A DNA stretch of 61,628 bases. It comes from Acidobacteria bacterium RIFCSPLOWO2_02_FULL_65_29 (GTDB lineage Bacteria; Acidobacteriota; Vicinamibacteria; Vicinamibacterales; CAVVIG01). The stretch covers positions 1 through 61,628 of the forward strand of contig MEKT01000194.1 in NCBI GenBank assembly GCA_001767435.1. The letters run 5' to 3'. How positions within the stretch are numbered: the first letter of the stretch is position 1; each line of letters starts with the position of its first letter. The translations under genes and the position numbers were made by a program. Of the stretch, positions 50,522-58,659 are shown in pieces. The notes beneath the pieces are model-generated. The model was not told where the DNA came from. It did no database searches and saw only the letters and a program-made list of their open reading frames with translations.

Positions 50522-51142
50522 TCACAGCCTGATTACCACCGCCATGTTGGCTCGCCAGAAAGACAGCCGCTCGAGGCCGACGCCAAGCGGGTCGACCTTG
50601 CCGCGGAAGCTCCTGAAGTATCGCAGCTCCCAGCTGAGTCCCGTCCGATTCGACAACGCGCCGCCGAGCCCGCCGCCGAGATCGAACGCTGGCCGCGTCA
50701 TGTCCACAGGCACCGCGTCGCCGAGCGAGTCCACGGCGTGTGCGCGCATCACGCCGAGCCCGCCGACGAAATAGGGCCGCAGCGAGTACTCGGTCGCGCG
50801 CCGTGGCAACCCCACGATCACATTGCCGGTGAACGTCGTCACGCGGCTGCTCGACACCAGGGTTCCATCACCGGTCTGAAAAAACCCTGGCGCGTGCCCG
50901 ACGTCCGCCTCAATCCCCACAATGTCGCCCAGCAGCCCGCCGCTGACGCCGAGGACGAGGTTCGGCTTGCCTACGGCCAGGTCCGGATCGTTCAGCGTCG
51001 TGCCCCCTCCAAAGGTCACCCCCGCAAACGGCCGAATTTGCCACTCCGTGGCGCCCAGCGCCGGCGGGGGCGCAACGAGCGCCGCCGCCAGCAGGCCGAA
51101 CGCCGCCCGACACTCGGGCTTCCTACCGCGCGAACGTACCAA
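50522..51142 (-). CDS. Outer-membrane beta-barrel protein (206 aa)
   Basis: A 206-residue exported protein with amphipathic beta strands of the OmpA/OMPb-brl type: IRPFAGVTFGGGTTLND, TGNVIVGLPRRATEYSLRPY, FDLGGGLGGALSNRTGLSWE, and a C-terminal strand ending in hydrophobic residues (MAVVIRL). The signal peptide is AFGLLAAALVAPPPALGA. It overlaps the C-terminus of the upstream hydrolase homologue by 20 bp. Confidence 0.75.
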   Translation of the reverse strand: MVRSRGRKPECRAAFGLLAAALVAPPPALGATEWQIRPFAGVTFGGGTTLNDPDLAVGKPNLVLGVSGGLLGDIVGIEADVGHAPGFFQTGDGTLVSSSRVTTFTGNVIVGLPRRATEYSLRPYFVGGLGVMRAHAVDSLGDAVPVDMTRPAFDLGGGLGGALSNRTGLSWELRYFRSFRGKVDPLGVGLERLSFWRANMAVVIRL

Positions 51143-52178
51143 GGATCAGCCGTCCAAACGGCGACACCGTGAGATCGCCCGACGCCAGCGAGGACGGCTT
51201 GGCCAGCCCAGTACTGTTGGCGAGCAGGACCACCGTCAGCTCGCGCGCGGGAAGCGTCACGACCAGAGACGACGACCCGTTCTCGCCTGCGCCGAACTGC
51301 CACACGATAGGCGCGCCGTTGTAATTCTGTACGAACCAGCCATACCCGTGCGGCAGCCGGCCCCTGCCGCCGAGCGGCGCCTCCCAGGCCCCGGTCAGTG
51401 TGGCGAGCCGCACGATCGCGCCCTTTCTCAACGCCAGGTCGAACCGCGCGATGTCCCGAACCGTGGAAATCATGCCCGACCCCGGCGTCAAGGTCGTCGC
51501 CGTGTACTGCGTGGGCGAAGGGCGTCCCTGTCCATCAACCGCGTATGGAGTGGCGAGGCGTCTGAGCGTGCGCGTGTAGCGCTCGACCGCTTCGGCGGTC
51601 GGTATGCCTTCGGCCGGCGGCACCAGGCTCACGATATCCGGGCCGGGCACCGAATCAAAGAGCGCCAGCCGCTCGAGCATGTTCGCGAGCGTCTTTCTGA
51701 ACGAGCCGCCTTCGCATGCCCTGACCGCGGGCCACAGGGGCTCGAGGCGCTCGGGGCGGTAGCTGAACACGAGCCCGTCCGGCGAGTCCGACACGTGCGC
51801 CAGGAGTTGTCCGAGCGTCGCGTCCGCGTCGGGACTGTTCGCCTTGAACTTGCCGACGCGGTCGTCGAGCGAAAGGCGCCCTTCCTCGACGCAGCGCAGG
51901 ACCATCGCGGCCGTGAAGATCTGCGTGACGCCGTCGACGTGAAACGGCGTGTCGGGCCGGGCCGCGACCAACGAGTTGAGATCCTGCCGTCCGAACCCGC
52001 GCTCCCAGAGAATGTCGCTCGTCCCGACGATCGCAGCCGCCATTCCCGGAATGCCCGTCTGCACGCGGAGCGACTCGAGATAGTCGCCGAACCGGTCGAG
52101 CACGAAATCGTCGCCGCGCAGGCTCACGCCCAGGAGCAGCGACAGGGCGACGGTCGTTGTCAGACACGCACGGCGCAT
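51123..52178 (-). CDS. Class C beta-lactamase-like serine hydrolase homologue, catalytic residues lost
   Basis: A 351-residue exported protein with the penicillin-binding/esterase fold: signal MRRACLTTTVALSLLLGVSL, GIPGMAAAIVGTSDILWERG, FTAAMVLRCVEEGRLSLDDR, then LGQLLAHVSD. The SxxK motif is replaced by GVTQ (Ser to Gly, Lys to Gln), the Tyr-x-Asn region reads SYRPE, and the HxG-like segment reads QFGAGENGSSS. All three catalytic motifs are therefore missing in an otherwise intact protein, implying a pseudoenzyme with a binding role. Confidence 0.8.
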   Translation of the reverse strand: MRRACLTTTVALSLLLGVSLRGDDFVLDRFGDYLESLRVQTGIPGMAAAIVGTSDILWERGFGRQDLNSLVAARPDTPFHVDGVTQIFTAAMVLRCVEEGRLSLDDRVGKFKANSPDADATLGQLLAHVSDSPDGLVFSYRPERLEPLWPAVRACEGGSFRKTLANMLERLALFDSVPGPDIVSLVPPAEGIPTAEAVERYTRTLRRLATPYAVDGQGRPSPTQYTATTLTPGSGMISTVRDIARFDLALRKGAIVRLATLTGAWEAPLGGRGRLPHGYGWFVQNYNGAPIVWQFGAGENGSSSLVVTLPARELTVVLLANSTGLAKPSSLASGDLTVSPFGRLILGTFAR

Positions 52179-52191
52179 CGTCGGTTTATCC

Positions 52192-53316
52192 CTACTTCTT
52201 CGCCGCCGCGGCCGCTTCCGCCTCGAGGAGGCGGGCGCCTTTCAGCACGCCGCTGAGCGCGTAGTTGCCCTCGTGGCAGGCGTACTCGTACATCGGCTCG
52301 CTGCTGGCGACCCACGGATATTCCCCGGTCCACGCACGATCCCACGTCGACGCGTCCTCGACGGTGAACCGGTAGAGCAGGTTCCCGTCGGCGGTTCGTG
52401 TGAAGCGCTCGACCACGCGCAGGTTCTCACCAGATCCGCGGAACTGCGTCTTGCCGGTGAAGTTGGTCGTCTCGACCACCAGCGTGTCGCCTTCCCAGCG
52501 GCCCACCGAGTCGCCCATCCATTTTTTGATGTGCGCGGGCGGATGGGTGCCGCCGATGCGAACGATGCGCGCGTCGTGGACCATCTCGTTCAGGATCATC
52601 ACGGTGTCGCGCGTCTGGACTATTTGTTTAAGGTTGTTATAGAAATAGTTGGGCAGCGTCGGCGGTCCCGACGTCGAGCTGAATCCCAGCAGACAGCGCT
52701 CGGCGAGCGGACGAGCTTCGGGGCCGTCGTAGGCGCCGGCTGGTCCAGCGGCCGCGCCTTCGGCGGCATCGGGGCTCACCTGGCGGGCCAGGAACGCCGC
52801 GTTTCGCTGGCGCGCGTCGGCCTTCATCGCAGGAACGCGGCCGTCAATCGGATCCACGACGAGCGACGTCCGCTTCTGGCCGTCCACTTCAACGACCCGA
52901 TCCCCGGGGTTGATCCAAATGAGGTTGTAGCCCCCGACTACGCCGCCGCCCGCTCTGAAGAGGCCTTCGAGGAACGATTTGGTCGGCGACCGGTCGCCGC
53001 CAACCGGCGGGGCCTGCCTGTCGGGACTGCTGGGCTCGAGGTCTTTGGCGTTTCGCTGCCGCTCGTACTGCTCGAGCGCCGAGGCTTCTTCGTCGGTCAA
53101 CACCAGCCTGTTGCCGATGGCGGCAGGTCGCTCCACGGGCGTAATCGTGGCGACGTTGTAAATGCCCTGGAGGTCCGGCCGGCCGTCAGCCGTGCGGGGG
53201 CCGCTGGACGCCTTGGCGGCGCCTGGGGTCTGGGCCATGAGCGACCACGAGGCCATCCAAGCCACTGCCGCCCCGGCGGCGAGGGATCCAATACGGCTCA
53301 GCAGTCGATCACGCAT
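52192..53316 (-). CDS. Secreted protein of unknown function (374 aa), Acidobacteriota-type
   Basis: Exported protein (signal LAAGAAVAWMASWSLMAQ) followed by RTADGRPDLQGIYNVATITP. Later blocks are VMILNEMVHDARIVRIGGTH, GDSVGRWEGDTLVVETTNF and a C-terminal YEYACHEGNYALSGVL. These blocks recur in a large paralogous family of acidobacterial secreted proteins with no known activity. The Cys and His in EYACHEGNY are conserved in that family as I recall it. A 13-bp gap separates it from the hydrolase homologue. Confidence 0.8.
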   Translation of the reverse strand: MRDRLLSRIGSLAAGAAVAWMASWSLMAQTPGAAKASSGPRTADGRPDLQGIYNVATITPVERPAAIGNRLVLTDEEASALEQYERQRNAKDLEPSSPDRQAPPVGGDRSPTKSFLEGLFRAGGGVVGGYNLIWINPGDRVVEVDGQKRTSLVVDPIDGRVPAMKADARQRNAAFLARQVSPDAAEGAAAGPAGAYDGPEARPLAERCLLGFSSTSGPPTLPNYFYNNLKQIVQTRDTVMILNEMVHDARIVRIGGTHPPAHIKKWMGDSVGRWEGDTLVVETTNFTGKTQFRGSGENLRVVERFTRTADGNLLYRFTVEDASTWDRAWTGEYPWVASSEPMYEYACHEGNYALSGVLKGARLLEAEAAAAAKK

Positions 53317-53489
53317 GGGGCCAATCTCCGCCCCATAGTGTAGCGTGAGTTTTCACTTCAGGCTGCGTTCTTCGGCGGCCGGTAGTGGCCCGATCGACCG
53401 GGACCGATCCGGATCGGCGATGCCCACGGTGATCGTCATTGGCGCCCTGGCCGTCGTGTTTGCGGTTTACGGCCTCCTGGCGCGGGCCC

Positions 53490-53873
53490 TTACATGATCT
53501 CCCCGTCTCGAGCCGGGAGTACGGAGATCGTGCGCACGCGCGTTGTGATGACCGGCAGATCGTCAGCCGCCAGTTCCATCTGAAACCCGGCGTAGACGCC
53601 GTGCAGCTTGAGGAAGCCGCCGCCAAGCGAGCTGCCGGCCACGTGCGCCGGGGTGAAGTTGGGAAAGAACGACCCGCCGCGGACCATGACCGACGCGGTG
53701 TGGGGCACCGTGACGATGATCTCGTAGGTGCTGTTGCGGGTGCGGACGATGAGCCGATCGTGCGGCGCCAGATTGGGGAGTTGCACCCCATGGCTCCAGT
53801 CGTGCGCCGTCCAGGTGTCGAGCGTGGCGGCGGCTGGCACCCGCGCCGGCGATCCAGAAAGCGTCGTGTTCAT
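53490..53873 (-). CDS. Hypothetical protein (127 aa)
   Basis: A 127-residue protein without a signal peptide, predicted mostly beta: LDTWTAHDWSHGVQLPNL, RLIVRTRNSTYEIIVTVPHT, VMVRGGSFFPNF and LKLHGVYAGFQMELAADDL. The alternation of hydrophobic strands suggests a small sandwich or barrel. I do not recognise a family. It ends next to a 25-codon hydrophobic plus-strand ORF that is not annotated. Confidence 0.6.
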   Translation of the reverse strand: MNTTLSGSPARVPAAATLDTWTAHDWSHGVQLPNLAPHDRLIVRTRNSTYEIIVTVPHTASVMVRGGSFFPNFTPAHVAGSSLGGGFLKLHGVYAGFQMELAADDLPVITTRVRTISVLPARDGEIM

Positions 53874-54202
53874 CGAGCCTGCTCACCCACTGCGGTGACT
53901 CCATGCCAAGGATAACCCGTCTCGCCCCCTCGCGTCACGCAGGAGTCATCCAGCCCTCATCGACGCTGATTTGCCACCATTCGCCTCACATCCGGTGGCG
54001 CTCACCCCAGTCGGAGGGAGCCACCCCTCTCTGTGGCACGACCACCACCGAGCGGCCCCTCGGCTGTCGGGAGAAACCGCGCGGGCGCGTCGTCCAGCGT
54101 GCAGTTCAGGTCGCGGAATCCCCTTGCCGCGCACCGCGAGATCACCGCAGAAGTCATCGGAGGGTGGATCGACGTTGGAAAGGCAGACATCGGCCAGCTG
54201 CA
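53874..54202. other. Non-coding or decayed stretch upstream of the HipA tail
   Basis: No ORF in this 329-bp stretch resembles a protein, no terminator or repeat is evident, and codon-like periodicity is lost. It probably contains the eroded body of the HipA-type gene whose C-terminus follows. Confidence 0.4.
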
Positions 54203-54391
54203 ATGGCGATGGAGGTTGCCGGATATTTCGAACTGGATGCCGACAAAGCCCGCGCGATCGCGGCACAGGTCGGGAAGCCCGTCTCGAAGTGGCGCGGCGA
54301 AGCCGCGCGGCAGGGTCTCACGAAGCCGGAAATCGACCGCATGGCGTCAGCCTTCGAACATCGCGATCTGGAGATGGCGCGCAAGGTATAG
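54203..54391 (+). pseudogene. HipA-type kinase toxin, C-terminal remnant
   Basis: ATG 54203 opens 62 codons reading AMEVAGYFELDADKARAIAA, VGKPVSKWRGEAARQG and EIDRMASAFEHRDLEMARKV, the C-terminal helices of HipA-family serine/threonine kinase toxins. The kinase domain and the HipB antitoxin are absent. It lies 120 bp upstream of the HpcH/HpaI gene. Confidence 0.7.
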
Positions 54392-54510
54392 CGCCTCGCC
54401 GCCCGCGCCGGAAACACAGGCTGTTCATGACCCGGTTTTGCTAGTAACCTGTGCTCACCCGGAAGACGCAAACGCCGTCAACAGACCAAACAATTCACGA
54501 GGAGAATTCC

Positions 54511-55515
54511 ATGAAGGCGAAAACCATCTTGCTGGCCGGCATGGCCGCCGCCATGCTGACCGGGATGTCGGCCAGCGCCCAGCAACCGGTGCCGCCCGTC
54601 AATGCGATGCTGCCGGAAATGCCGAAACAGACCACCCGCACCGGCAAGCACGTCAACCGCGTGATCGACATGTGGCTCAAGGGCCAGCCCGTCTATTACG
54701 CGCAGATCAGCGGCGGCGGCTATGAGAAGGGCAAGGAGATGGCGGCCACCAAGGCCGACTACATCACCTATGAAATGGAGCACGGCCCGCTCGACTTCAA
54801 GGAACTGCAGGAATTCATGCGCGGCCTGGTGGAAGCCGGCACGACCCGCACCGGCCACAAGACCCCGGCTGTGATCGTCACCTTGCCCATTTCCGGCACC
54901 ACCGACGCCTTGCGCGCCAATGCCTGGATGATCCAGCAGGCCCTGGCCGCCGGCGTGCACGGCATCCTGCTGTGCAACGCCGAAAGCGCGGAAGCCGCCC
55001 GCCTGATGATCGAAGCCGCGCGCTATCCTTTCGCCCCGCGCGTCGAGGGCCTGGCTCAGGGCACCCGGGGCAACGGCTCGCAGGGCTACGCTTCGCGGAT
55101 GTGGGGCGTGACCGCGCAGGAATATATGCGCATCGCCGATCCCTGGCCGATGAACCCGGATGGCGAATTGCTGTTCGGCCTGAAGATCGAGAATCCGCGC
55201 GCTGACGCCAATGTCGAGACCTCGGTCCGCGTGCCCGGTATCGCCTTCGCGGAATGGGGTCCGGGCGATCATGGCTTCTACATCATGGGCCGCCCCGGCA
55301 CCTATCAGGGCGGCGGCGAAGCGTCACCCCAGATGGCGGCCGTTCGGCGCCGTGTTCTCGATGCCACGAAGGCGGCGGGGATCAAGTTCCTCAATGCCTG
55401 CAACGAGAACACCGTGATCGACCAGATCAAGGACGGTGCGATGATATGCACGGGCGGGGACTCGCCGGCCGCGGACAAAGGCCGCGCCTTTACCAAGCGC
55501 ACCGATCCCTGGTAA
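54511..55515 (+). CDS. Secreted HpcH/HpaI aldolase/citrate lyase family protein
   Basis: A 334-residue protein from ATG 54511, preceded by a good AGGAG site. A signal peptide (ILLAGMAAAMLTGMSASAQ) is followed by a class II-type HpcH/HpaI TIM barrel: DYITYEMEHGPLDFKELQ, AGVHGILLCNAESAEAARLM, the RGNGSQGYASRMWG loop and LLFGLKIENPRAD with candidate metal-binding Glu/Asp. Export of such an aldolase is unusual but recurrent in this subfamily. Codon choice and its position between two toxin-gene remnants hint at horizontal acquisition. Confidence 0.85.
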   Translation: MKAKTILLAGMAAAMLTGMSASAQQPVPPVNAMLPEMPKQTTRTGKHVNRVIDMWLKGQPVYYAQISGGGYEKGKEMAATKADYITYEMEHGPLDFKELQEFMRGLVEAGTTRTGHKTPAVIVTLPISGTTDALRANAWMIQQALAAGVHGILLCNAESAEAARLMIEAARYPFAPRVEGLAQGTRGNGSQGYASRMWGVTAQEYMRIADPWPMNPDGELLFGLKIENPRADANVETSVRVPGIAFAEWGPGDHGFYIMGRPGTYQGGGEASPQMAAVRRRVLDATKAAGIKFLNACNENTVIDQIKDGAMICTGGDSPAADKGRAFTKRTDPW

Positions 55516-55531
55516 ATCTGACACGAACAGG

Positions 55532-55566
55532 CCCCGCGCGCGCAAACGCGTGGGGGGAGCTTCCTT
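55532..55566 (+). terminator. Terminator-like hairpin after the HpcH/HpaI gene
   Basis: CCCCGCGCG (55532-55540) pairs with CGCGTGGGG (55547-55555), nine base pairs including one G-U, with a CGCAAA loop. The following CTTCCTTCTT is only moderately T-rich, so intrinsic termination may be weak. Confidence 0.5.
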
Positions 55567-55567
55567 C

Positions 55568-55813
55568 TTAGCAGACGTTGGAGAGCATCTTCTCGACGTC
55601 CTGATCCGACAGCTTGCTGCCCTCGATGCGCGTCGACGACCCGATGCTCTCGATCGTGGCCACACGCCGCAAGGCGGACAAACGCTCCGGCGCCAGCGTG
55701 CTCAGCGCGCGCCAGGCACCTTTGAACTCGTCGAGCTCTGCGATGATGTCGAGCATCTCGGGCTCGATGACCAGGGCCTTGGTGTGAAGGGTGTCCGCCA
55801 TAAATTCAGCCAT
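55568..55813 (-). pseudogene. Fic-family protein truncated to its N-terminal inhibitory segment (81 aa)
   Basis: The product MAEFMADTLHTKALVIEPEM continues with IIAELDEFKGAWRALSTLAP and VATIESIGSSTRIEGSKLSD, the N-terminus of class II Fic AMP-transferases. It includes the inhibitory helix motif S/TxxxEG (STRIEG). The HPFxDGNGR catalytic domain that should follow is absent; the frame ends in TAA soon after LSNVC. Several candidate ATGs arise from a tandem repeat at the 5' end. Most likely a truncated remnant; a free inhibitory peptide acting on another Fic protein cannot be excluded. Confidence 0.75.
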
Positions 55814-55885
55814 ATCCAGCTATAAATTCAGATTCCTTCATAGCTGGTATCCAGCCATAAATCCAGCCATATCCGGCCATATATA
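55799..55885. repeat. 12-bp tandem repeat at the Fic remnant 5' end
   Basis: On the minus strand, units ATGGCTGGATTT, ATGGCTGAATTT, ATAGCTGGAT and ATGGCCGGAT recur about six times, making a ladder of ATG codons in front of and within the Fic remnant. The plus strand reads ATCCAGCCATAAATCCAGCC. Confidence 0.75.
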
Positions 55886-55957
55886 AGGTGAGCTGTCAGG
55901 GCCAGAGAGGTGACAGGATTCTGCTCCTCCGCAGGCACCACGCGCGAACTTTAGGGC

Positions 55958-55986
55958 TTGAGAATCATAAAGTGGTAGTTCATAAT
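55958..55986 (+). promoter_or_regulatory. Promoter for a probably leaderless DUF4143 ATPase mRNA
   Basis: TTGAGA (55958-55963) and CATAAT (55981-55986) are separated by exactly 17 bp. The expected start of transcription is about 55993, two bases before the ATG at 55995, and there is no Shine-Dalgarno sequence, so the mRNA is likely leaderless. Confidence 0.5.
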
Positions 55987-55994
55987 TCTCACCA

Positions 55995-57188
55995 ATGTTC
56001 ATCCATCGGGCGCTCACCGACGAGTTACTGAAGGCGGCCCGGTCGTTTGCCGCGGTGATTGTCACCGGACCACGCCGGTCCGGCAAAACCACCCTCCTGC
56101 GGCGCGTCTTTCCGAAGGCTTCTTACCACCTCCTCGAAGATCCCGACACCGTGGCCCGGCTGCGCGCCGATCCGCGCTCATTCTTGGAGGAGGTTCGGCT
56201 TCCGGTGATCCTCGACGAAATCCAGAACGTGCCGGAGATCCTCAACTACGTACGCGCCCGAATCGACCAGGCGCCGAGAAAGACGGGACAGTGGCTGCTG
56301 ACGGGCTCGCAGGAGGCGCCGTTGATGGAGGGCGTCACCGAATCCATGGCCGGTCGTGCCGCTGTCCTCCAACTCCTGCCCTTCTCATCGGTGGAACACC
56401 CGAAAGTCTCCGTCGTGCGAGGCGGCTTCCCGGAAGTGATCGCACGTCCGTCGGCCGCGTCGCTGTGGTTCCGGTCGTACATCCAAACGTATCTCGAGCG
56501 GGATGTGCGGGCGATCAGCGACATTCGCGATCTGGCGACGTTCCGCCGCTTTCTCTCGCTTGTCGCCAGTCGCTGCGGACAGATGCTGAACAAAACGGAC
56601 CTCGCGGCACCGCTCGGCGTGTCGGTCCCCACCATCTCGCAATGGCTGAGCATCCTCGAAACGACCGCACAGATCCTGCTGGTCCCGCCGTTCTACGAGA
56701 ACTTCGGCAAACGGCTCGTCAAATCGCCGAAACTGCACTTCGTCGACTCCGGGCTCGCGTGCCATCTGCTCAACATCAATTCCGAGCGCGAACTCAGCCG
56801 CTCGCCCTTTCTCGGGCCGCTCTTCGAAGGGTTCGTCGCGTCGGAGATCGTCAAACACCAGCTCAATCAGGGTCGCCGCAAGGAGGTCTACTACTTCAGA
56901 GATCATCAGGGACTCGAGATCGACTTGGTGGTCCCCACCAGCGATCGCGTGCTGACCCTCATTGAGGCCAAAGCCTCACGGACGGTCACGCCCGCGATGG
57001 CCGATCCGCTCGTACGCCTGAGACACGCCGTCAGTCGGTACGACGTGACGAGCCTCGTCGTGCACCGCGGCACCTCCGGCGACGCGGCGCTCGCCGCCGT
57101 CCGGCCAGGTGTCAAAGCCGTCCCCGTCGATCGGTTCCTTTCAGCCCTGGCCACGCCTGTGCGGCGTCGAGCGCACCGCGCGCGTTGA
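55995..57188 (+). CDS. AAA-type ATPase with DUF4143 nuclease-like domain
   Basis: A 397-residue protein: Walker A GPRRSGKTTLLRRVF (from residue 25), Walker B LPVILDEIQNVPEIL, sensor LLTGSQEAPLMEG, a central winged-helix (LGVSVPTISQWLSIL), then DUF4143 with FLGPLFEGFVASEIVKH and the PD-D/EXK-like GLEIDLVVPTSDR...LIEAKAS. Members of this family are widespread in prokaryotes with no settled function; defence or toxin-related roles are proposed. It is flanked by Fic and HipA remnants. Confidence 0.9.
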   Translation: MFIHRALTDELLKAARSFAAVIVTGPRRSGKTTLLRRVFPKASYHLLEDPDTVARLRADPRSFLEEVRLPVILDEIQNVPEILNYVRARIDQAPRKTGQWLLTGSQEAPLMEGVTESMAGRAAVLQLLPFSSVEHPKVSVVRGGFPEVIARPSAASLWFRSYIQTYLERDVRAISDIRDLATFRRFLSLVASRCGQMLNKTDLAAPLGVSVPTISQWLSILETTAQILLVPPFYENFGKRLVKSPKLHFVDSGLACHLLNINSERELSRSPFLGPLFEGFVASEIVKHQLNQGRRKEVYYFRDHQGLEIDLVVPTSDRVLTLIEAKASRTVTPAMADPLVRLRHAVSRYDVTSLVVHRGTSGDAALAAVRPGVKAVPVDRFLSALATPVRRRAHRAR

Positions 57189-57401
57189 TCGCCAGAGCGC
57201 AGCAATGCGCACGCACCTCGCGAGCCTGATCGCTCACGCGACGCCGCCTCGTTGCCGGACGTGTTCCGGCAAAGTACATCGCCAAACGTGCCCGATGGGA
57301 TTTTTGGTACCGTTGGGGGCGCGCCACTTTGCGGGAACTTGCGGGAGCGACCGACAGTCATCGAAAAAGCAGCCCACTCGCCTCGGTGCTCAAAACGTGG
57401 G

Positions 57402-57575
57402 TTAAACTGATTGGATGGTCGTCTTCAGTAACAACGCCCGACAATTCGGGACGAAGTACGGTGGGCGCCGCCGGAGCCGTGGGCGCAACGGACTCGCGGA
57501 CACCAACGGCTCGTTCCGGCCGCACGCCGCAACGAGCAGTGCTAGACAAACGGCGAGAACGACGAGGGCACGGTG
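57402..57575 (-). CDS. Short lipoprotein-like ORF, probably truncated (57 aa)
   Basis: From ATG 57575, with a good AAGGGAG ribosome site, the product begins MHRALVVLAVCLALLVAAC, a lipoprotein signal with lipobox LVAAC. It continues GRNEPLVSASPLRPRLRRRP and ends KTTIQSV. The Arg/Pro-rich tail does not resemble a folded domain, so the body of the lipoprotein has probably been lost. The 213-bp gap 57189-57401 before it contains only an 8-bp hairpin (57252-57272). Confidence 0.45.
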   Translation of the reverse strand, partial: HRALVVLAVCLALLVAACGRNEPLVSASPLRPRLRRRPPYFVPNCRALLLKTTIQSV

Positions 57576-57613
57576 CATGAGGCGCTCCCTTCTTTCCGTC
57601 GAGATCGTCCCGA

Positions 57614-57874
57614 TCATGGCTCGATGGTCAGGTGGAAGCGTTCCGTCGCAGCCAGCGTTTGCGGCGCGCCGTTGCGCGGCCCCACGCCCACAAGCACCGT
57701 GTCCAGCCTTCCCGGAACGTCGAGAACAAGCTCCGATTCGCCCGCACCCGCGCCGTGCGAAGTGGCACCCGAGTAGTACTCACCCGCCCAGAGGTCGAGT
57801 GGCGTCGATCCGACCCAGCGGAGACGCAGCCTGCTCCCCCCTGAAACGCGGGCCGAACCGCGATCTCCTTGCAA
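57614..57874 (-). pseudogene. C-terminal beta-rich fragment of an unknown protein (86 codons)
   Basis: The frame ends in LRLRWVGSTPLDLWAGEYYS, then ESELVLDVPGRLDTVLVGVG and TLAATERFHLTIEP, which reads as the last two or three strands of a beta-sandwich domain. The N-terminal part, MQGDRGSARVSG, shows no fold. Its TGA overlaps an upstream in-frame ATG of the next ORF. Fragment of an exported protein is the best reading. Confidence 0.4.
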
Positions 57875-57916
57875 GGTGCGCAGAAATATGTCTCCTTTCC
57901 TTCCCAGAAGGAGTCC

Positions 57917-58177
57917 TCATGCTCCGACGAGTAGGTGAGATCGTCGGCGGAGATCACGCTCGACACACCAGACGCCACAGACGAGAGCGGCGATGTAAAT
58001 CGTCCCCGAGGCAGGATCGACGGCCACCGGTGCTTCGACTGCAGGCGGGCTGGGGCCGATGCTCTGCCAGCCAAGCGCGGGCGTCGGACGGCGGTTGGCG
58101 ACAGCCTCACCGCTGTTCTCGGTGATCGCGAAGAACGACGCCAGCGCAAGCGTTCCAACGATTCGGTGAGCTTTCAT
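57917..58177 (-). pseudogene. N-terminal fragment of a secreted BNR/VPS10-type propeller protein
   Basis: ATG 58177, with GGAGG six bases upstream, starts MKAHRIVGTLALASFFAITE (signal), then LGWQSIGPSPPAVEAPVAVD and ASGTIYIAALVCGVW. This is the opening of acidobacterial BNR-repeat proteins (usually IYIASLGGGVWKSTDGG), but after one strand the frame becomes arginine-rich and stops at 57917. The remaining propeller blades are absent. Confidence 0.6.
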
Positions 58178-58420
58178 GAGATTCCCTCCAGCGTCGAGCG
58201 GGAAGCGCGACGCATTTTTCGCCATCCTAGAGTGGCAACCGGCCAGAGCGTGACGACGGTAGTGGCGGCGCAGGTGCGACGGTCCAGAAATCTGGTCGCG
58301 ACGATATTCACGACAATGCAGATGCCGCGTACCGCAGCGTGATGTGTCCGCCCGCATCGGTGACGTAGTCGCCCACGGAGACGCCGCGGTCGACGGATCT
58401 CGGACGGAGGGTGGCGCCTC

Positions 58421-58657
58421 ATGTCTGTGCCCTTCCGGTCGGCCCGCGACCACCAGGCTCCATTGATCGGAGCCCCCACGGCGCTGTTCAGCTCGCGGCT
58501 TTACTTCAGTGGTGAGGCACCCGATCTCGGCGCTCCGTACGATGTCGGCGACGGCGGTCGGCGTTTCTTGATTCTCGAGACGTCGCGTGATGTCGTGGAA
58601 CCGCTGACTATCGTGCTGAACTGGTCAAGACTACTTGACTCGATGGTGTCGCGTTAA
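58421..58657 (+). pseudogene. C-terminal fragment of a PD40/TolB-like propeller protein
   Basis: YFSGEAPDLGAPYDVGDGGR and FLILETSRDVVEPLTIVLNW are the final blade and terminal strand common to PD40-propeller serine/threonine kinases or winged-helix proteins of Acidobacteriota (usually YDVAPDGQRFLM...PITVVLNW). The upstream 75 codons do not continue the homology and there is no credible start. Confidence 0.55.
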
Positions 58658-58659
58658 GA

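Noticed and set aside
53420-53497. 25-codon hydrophobic plus-strand ORF (MPTVIVIGALAVVFAVYG)
   Set aside because: One helix and no ribosome site; too short to separate from chance.
57252-57272. Hairpin after the DUF4143 ATPase as intrinsic terminator
   Set aside because: 8-bp stem TTGCCGGA/TCCGGCAA without a following T-run.
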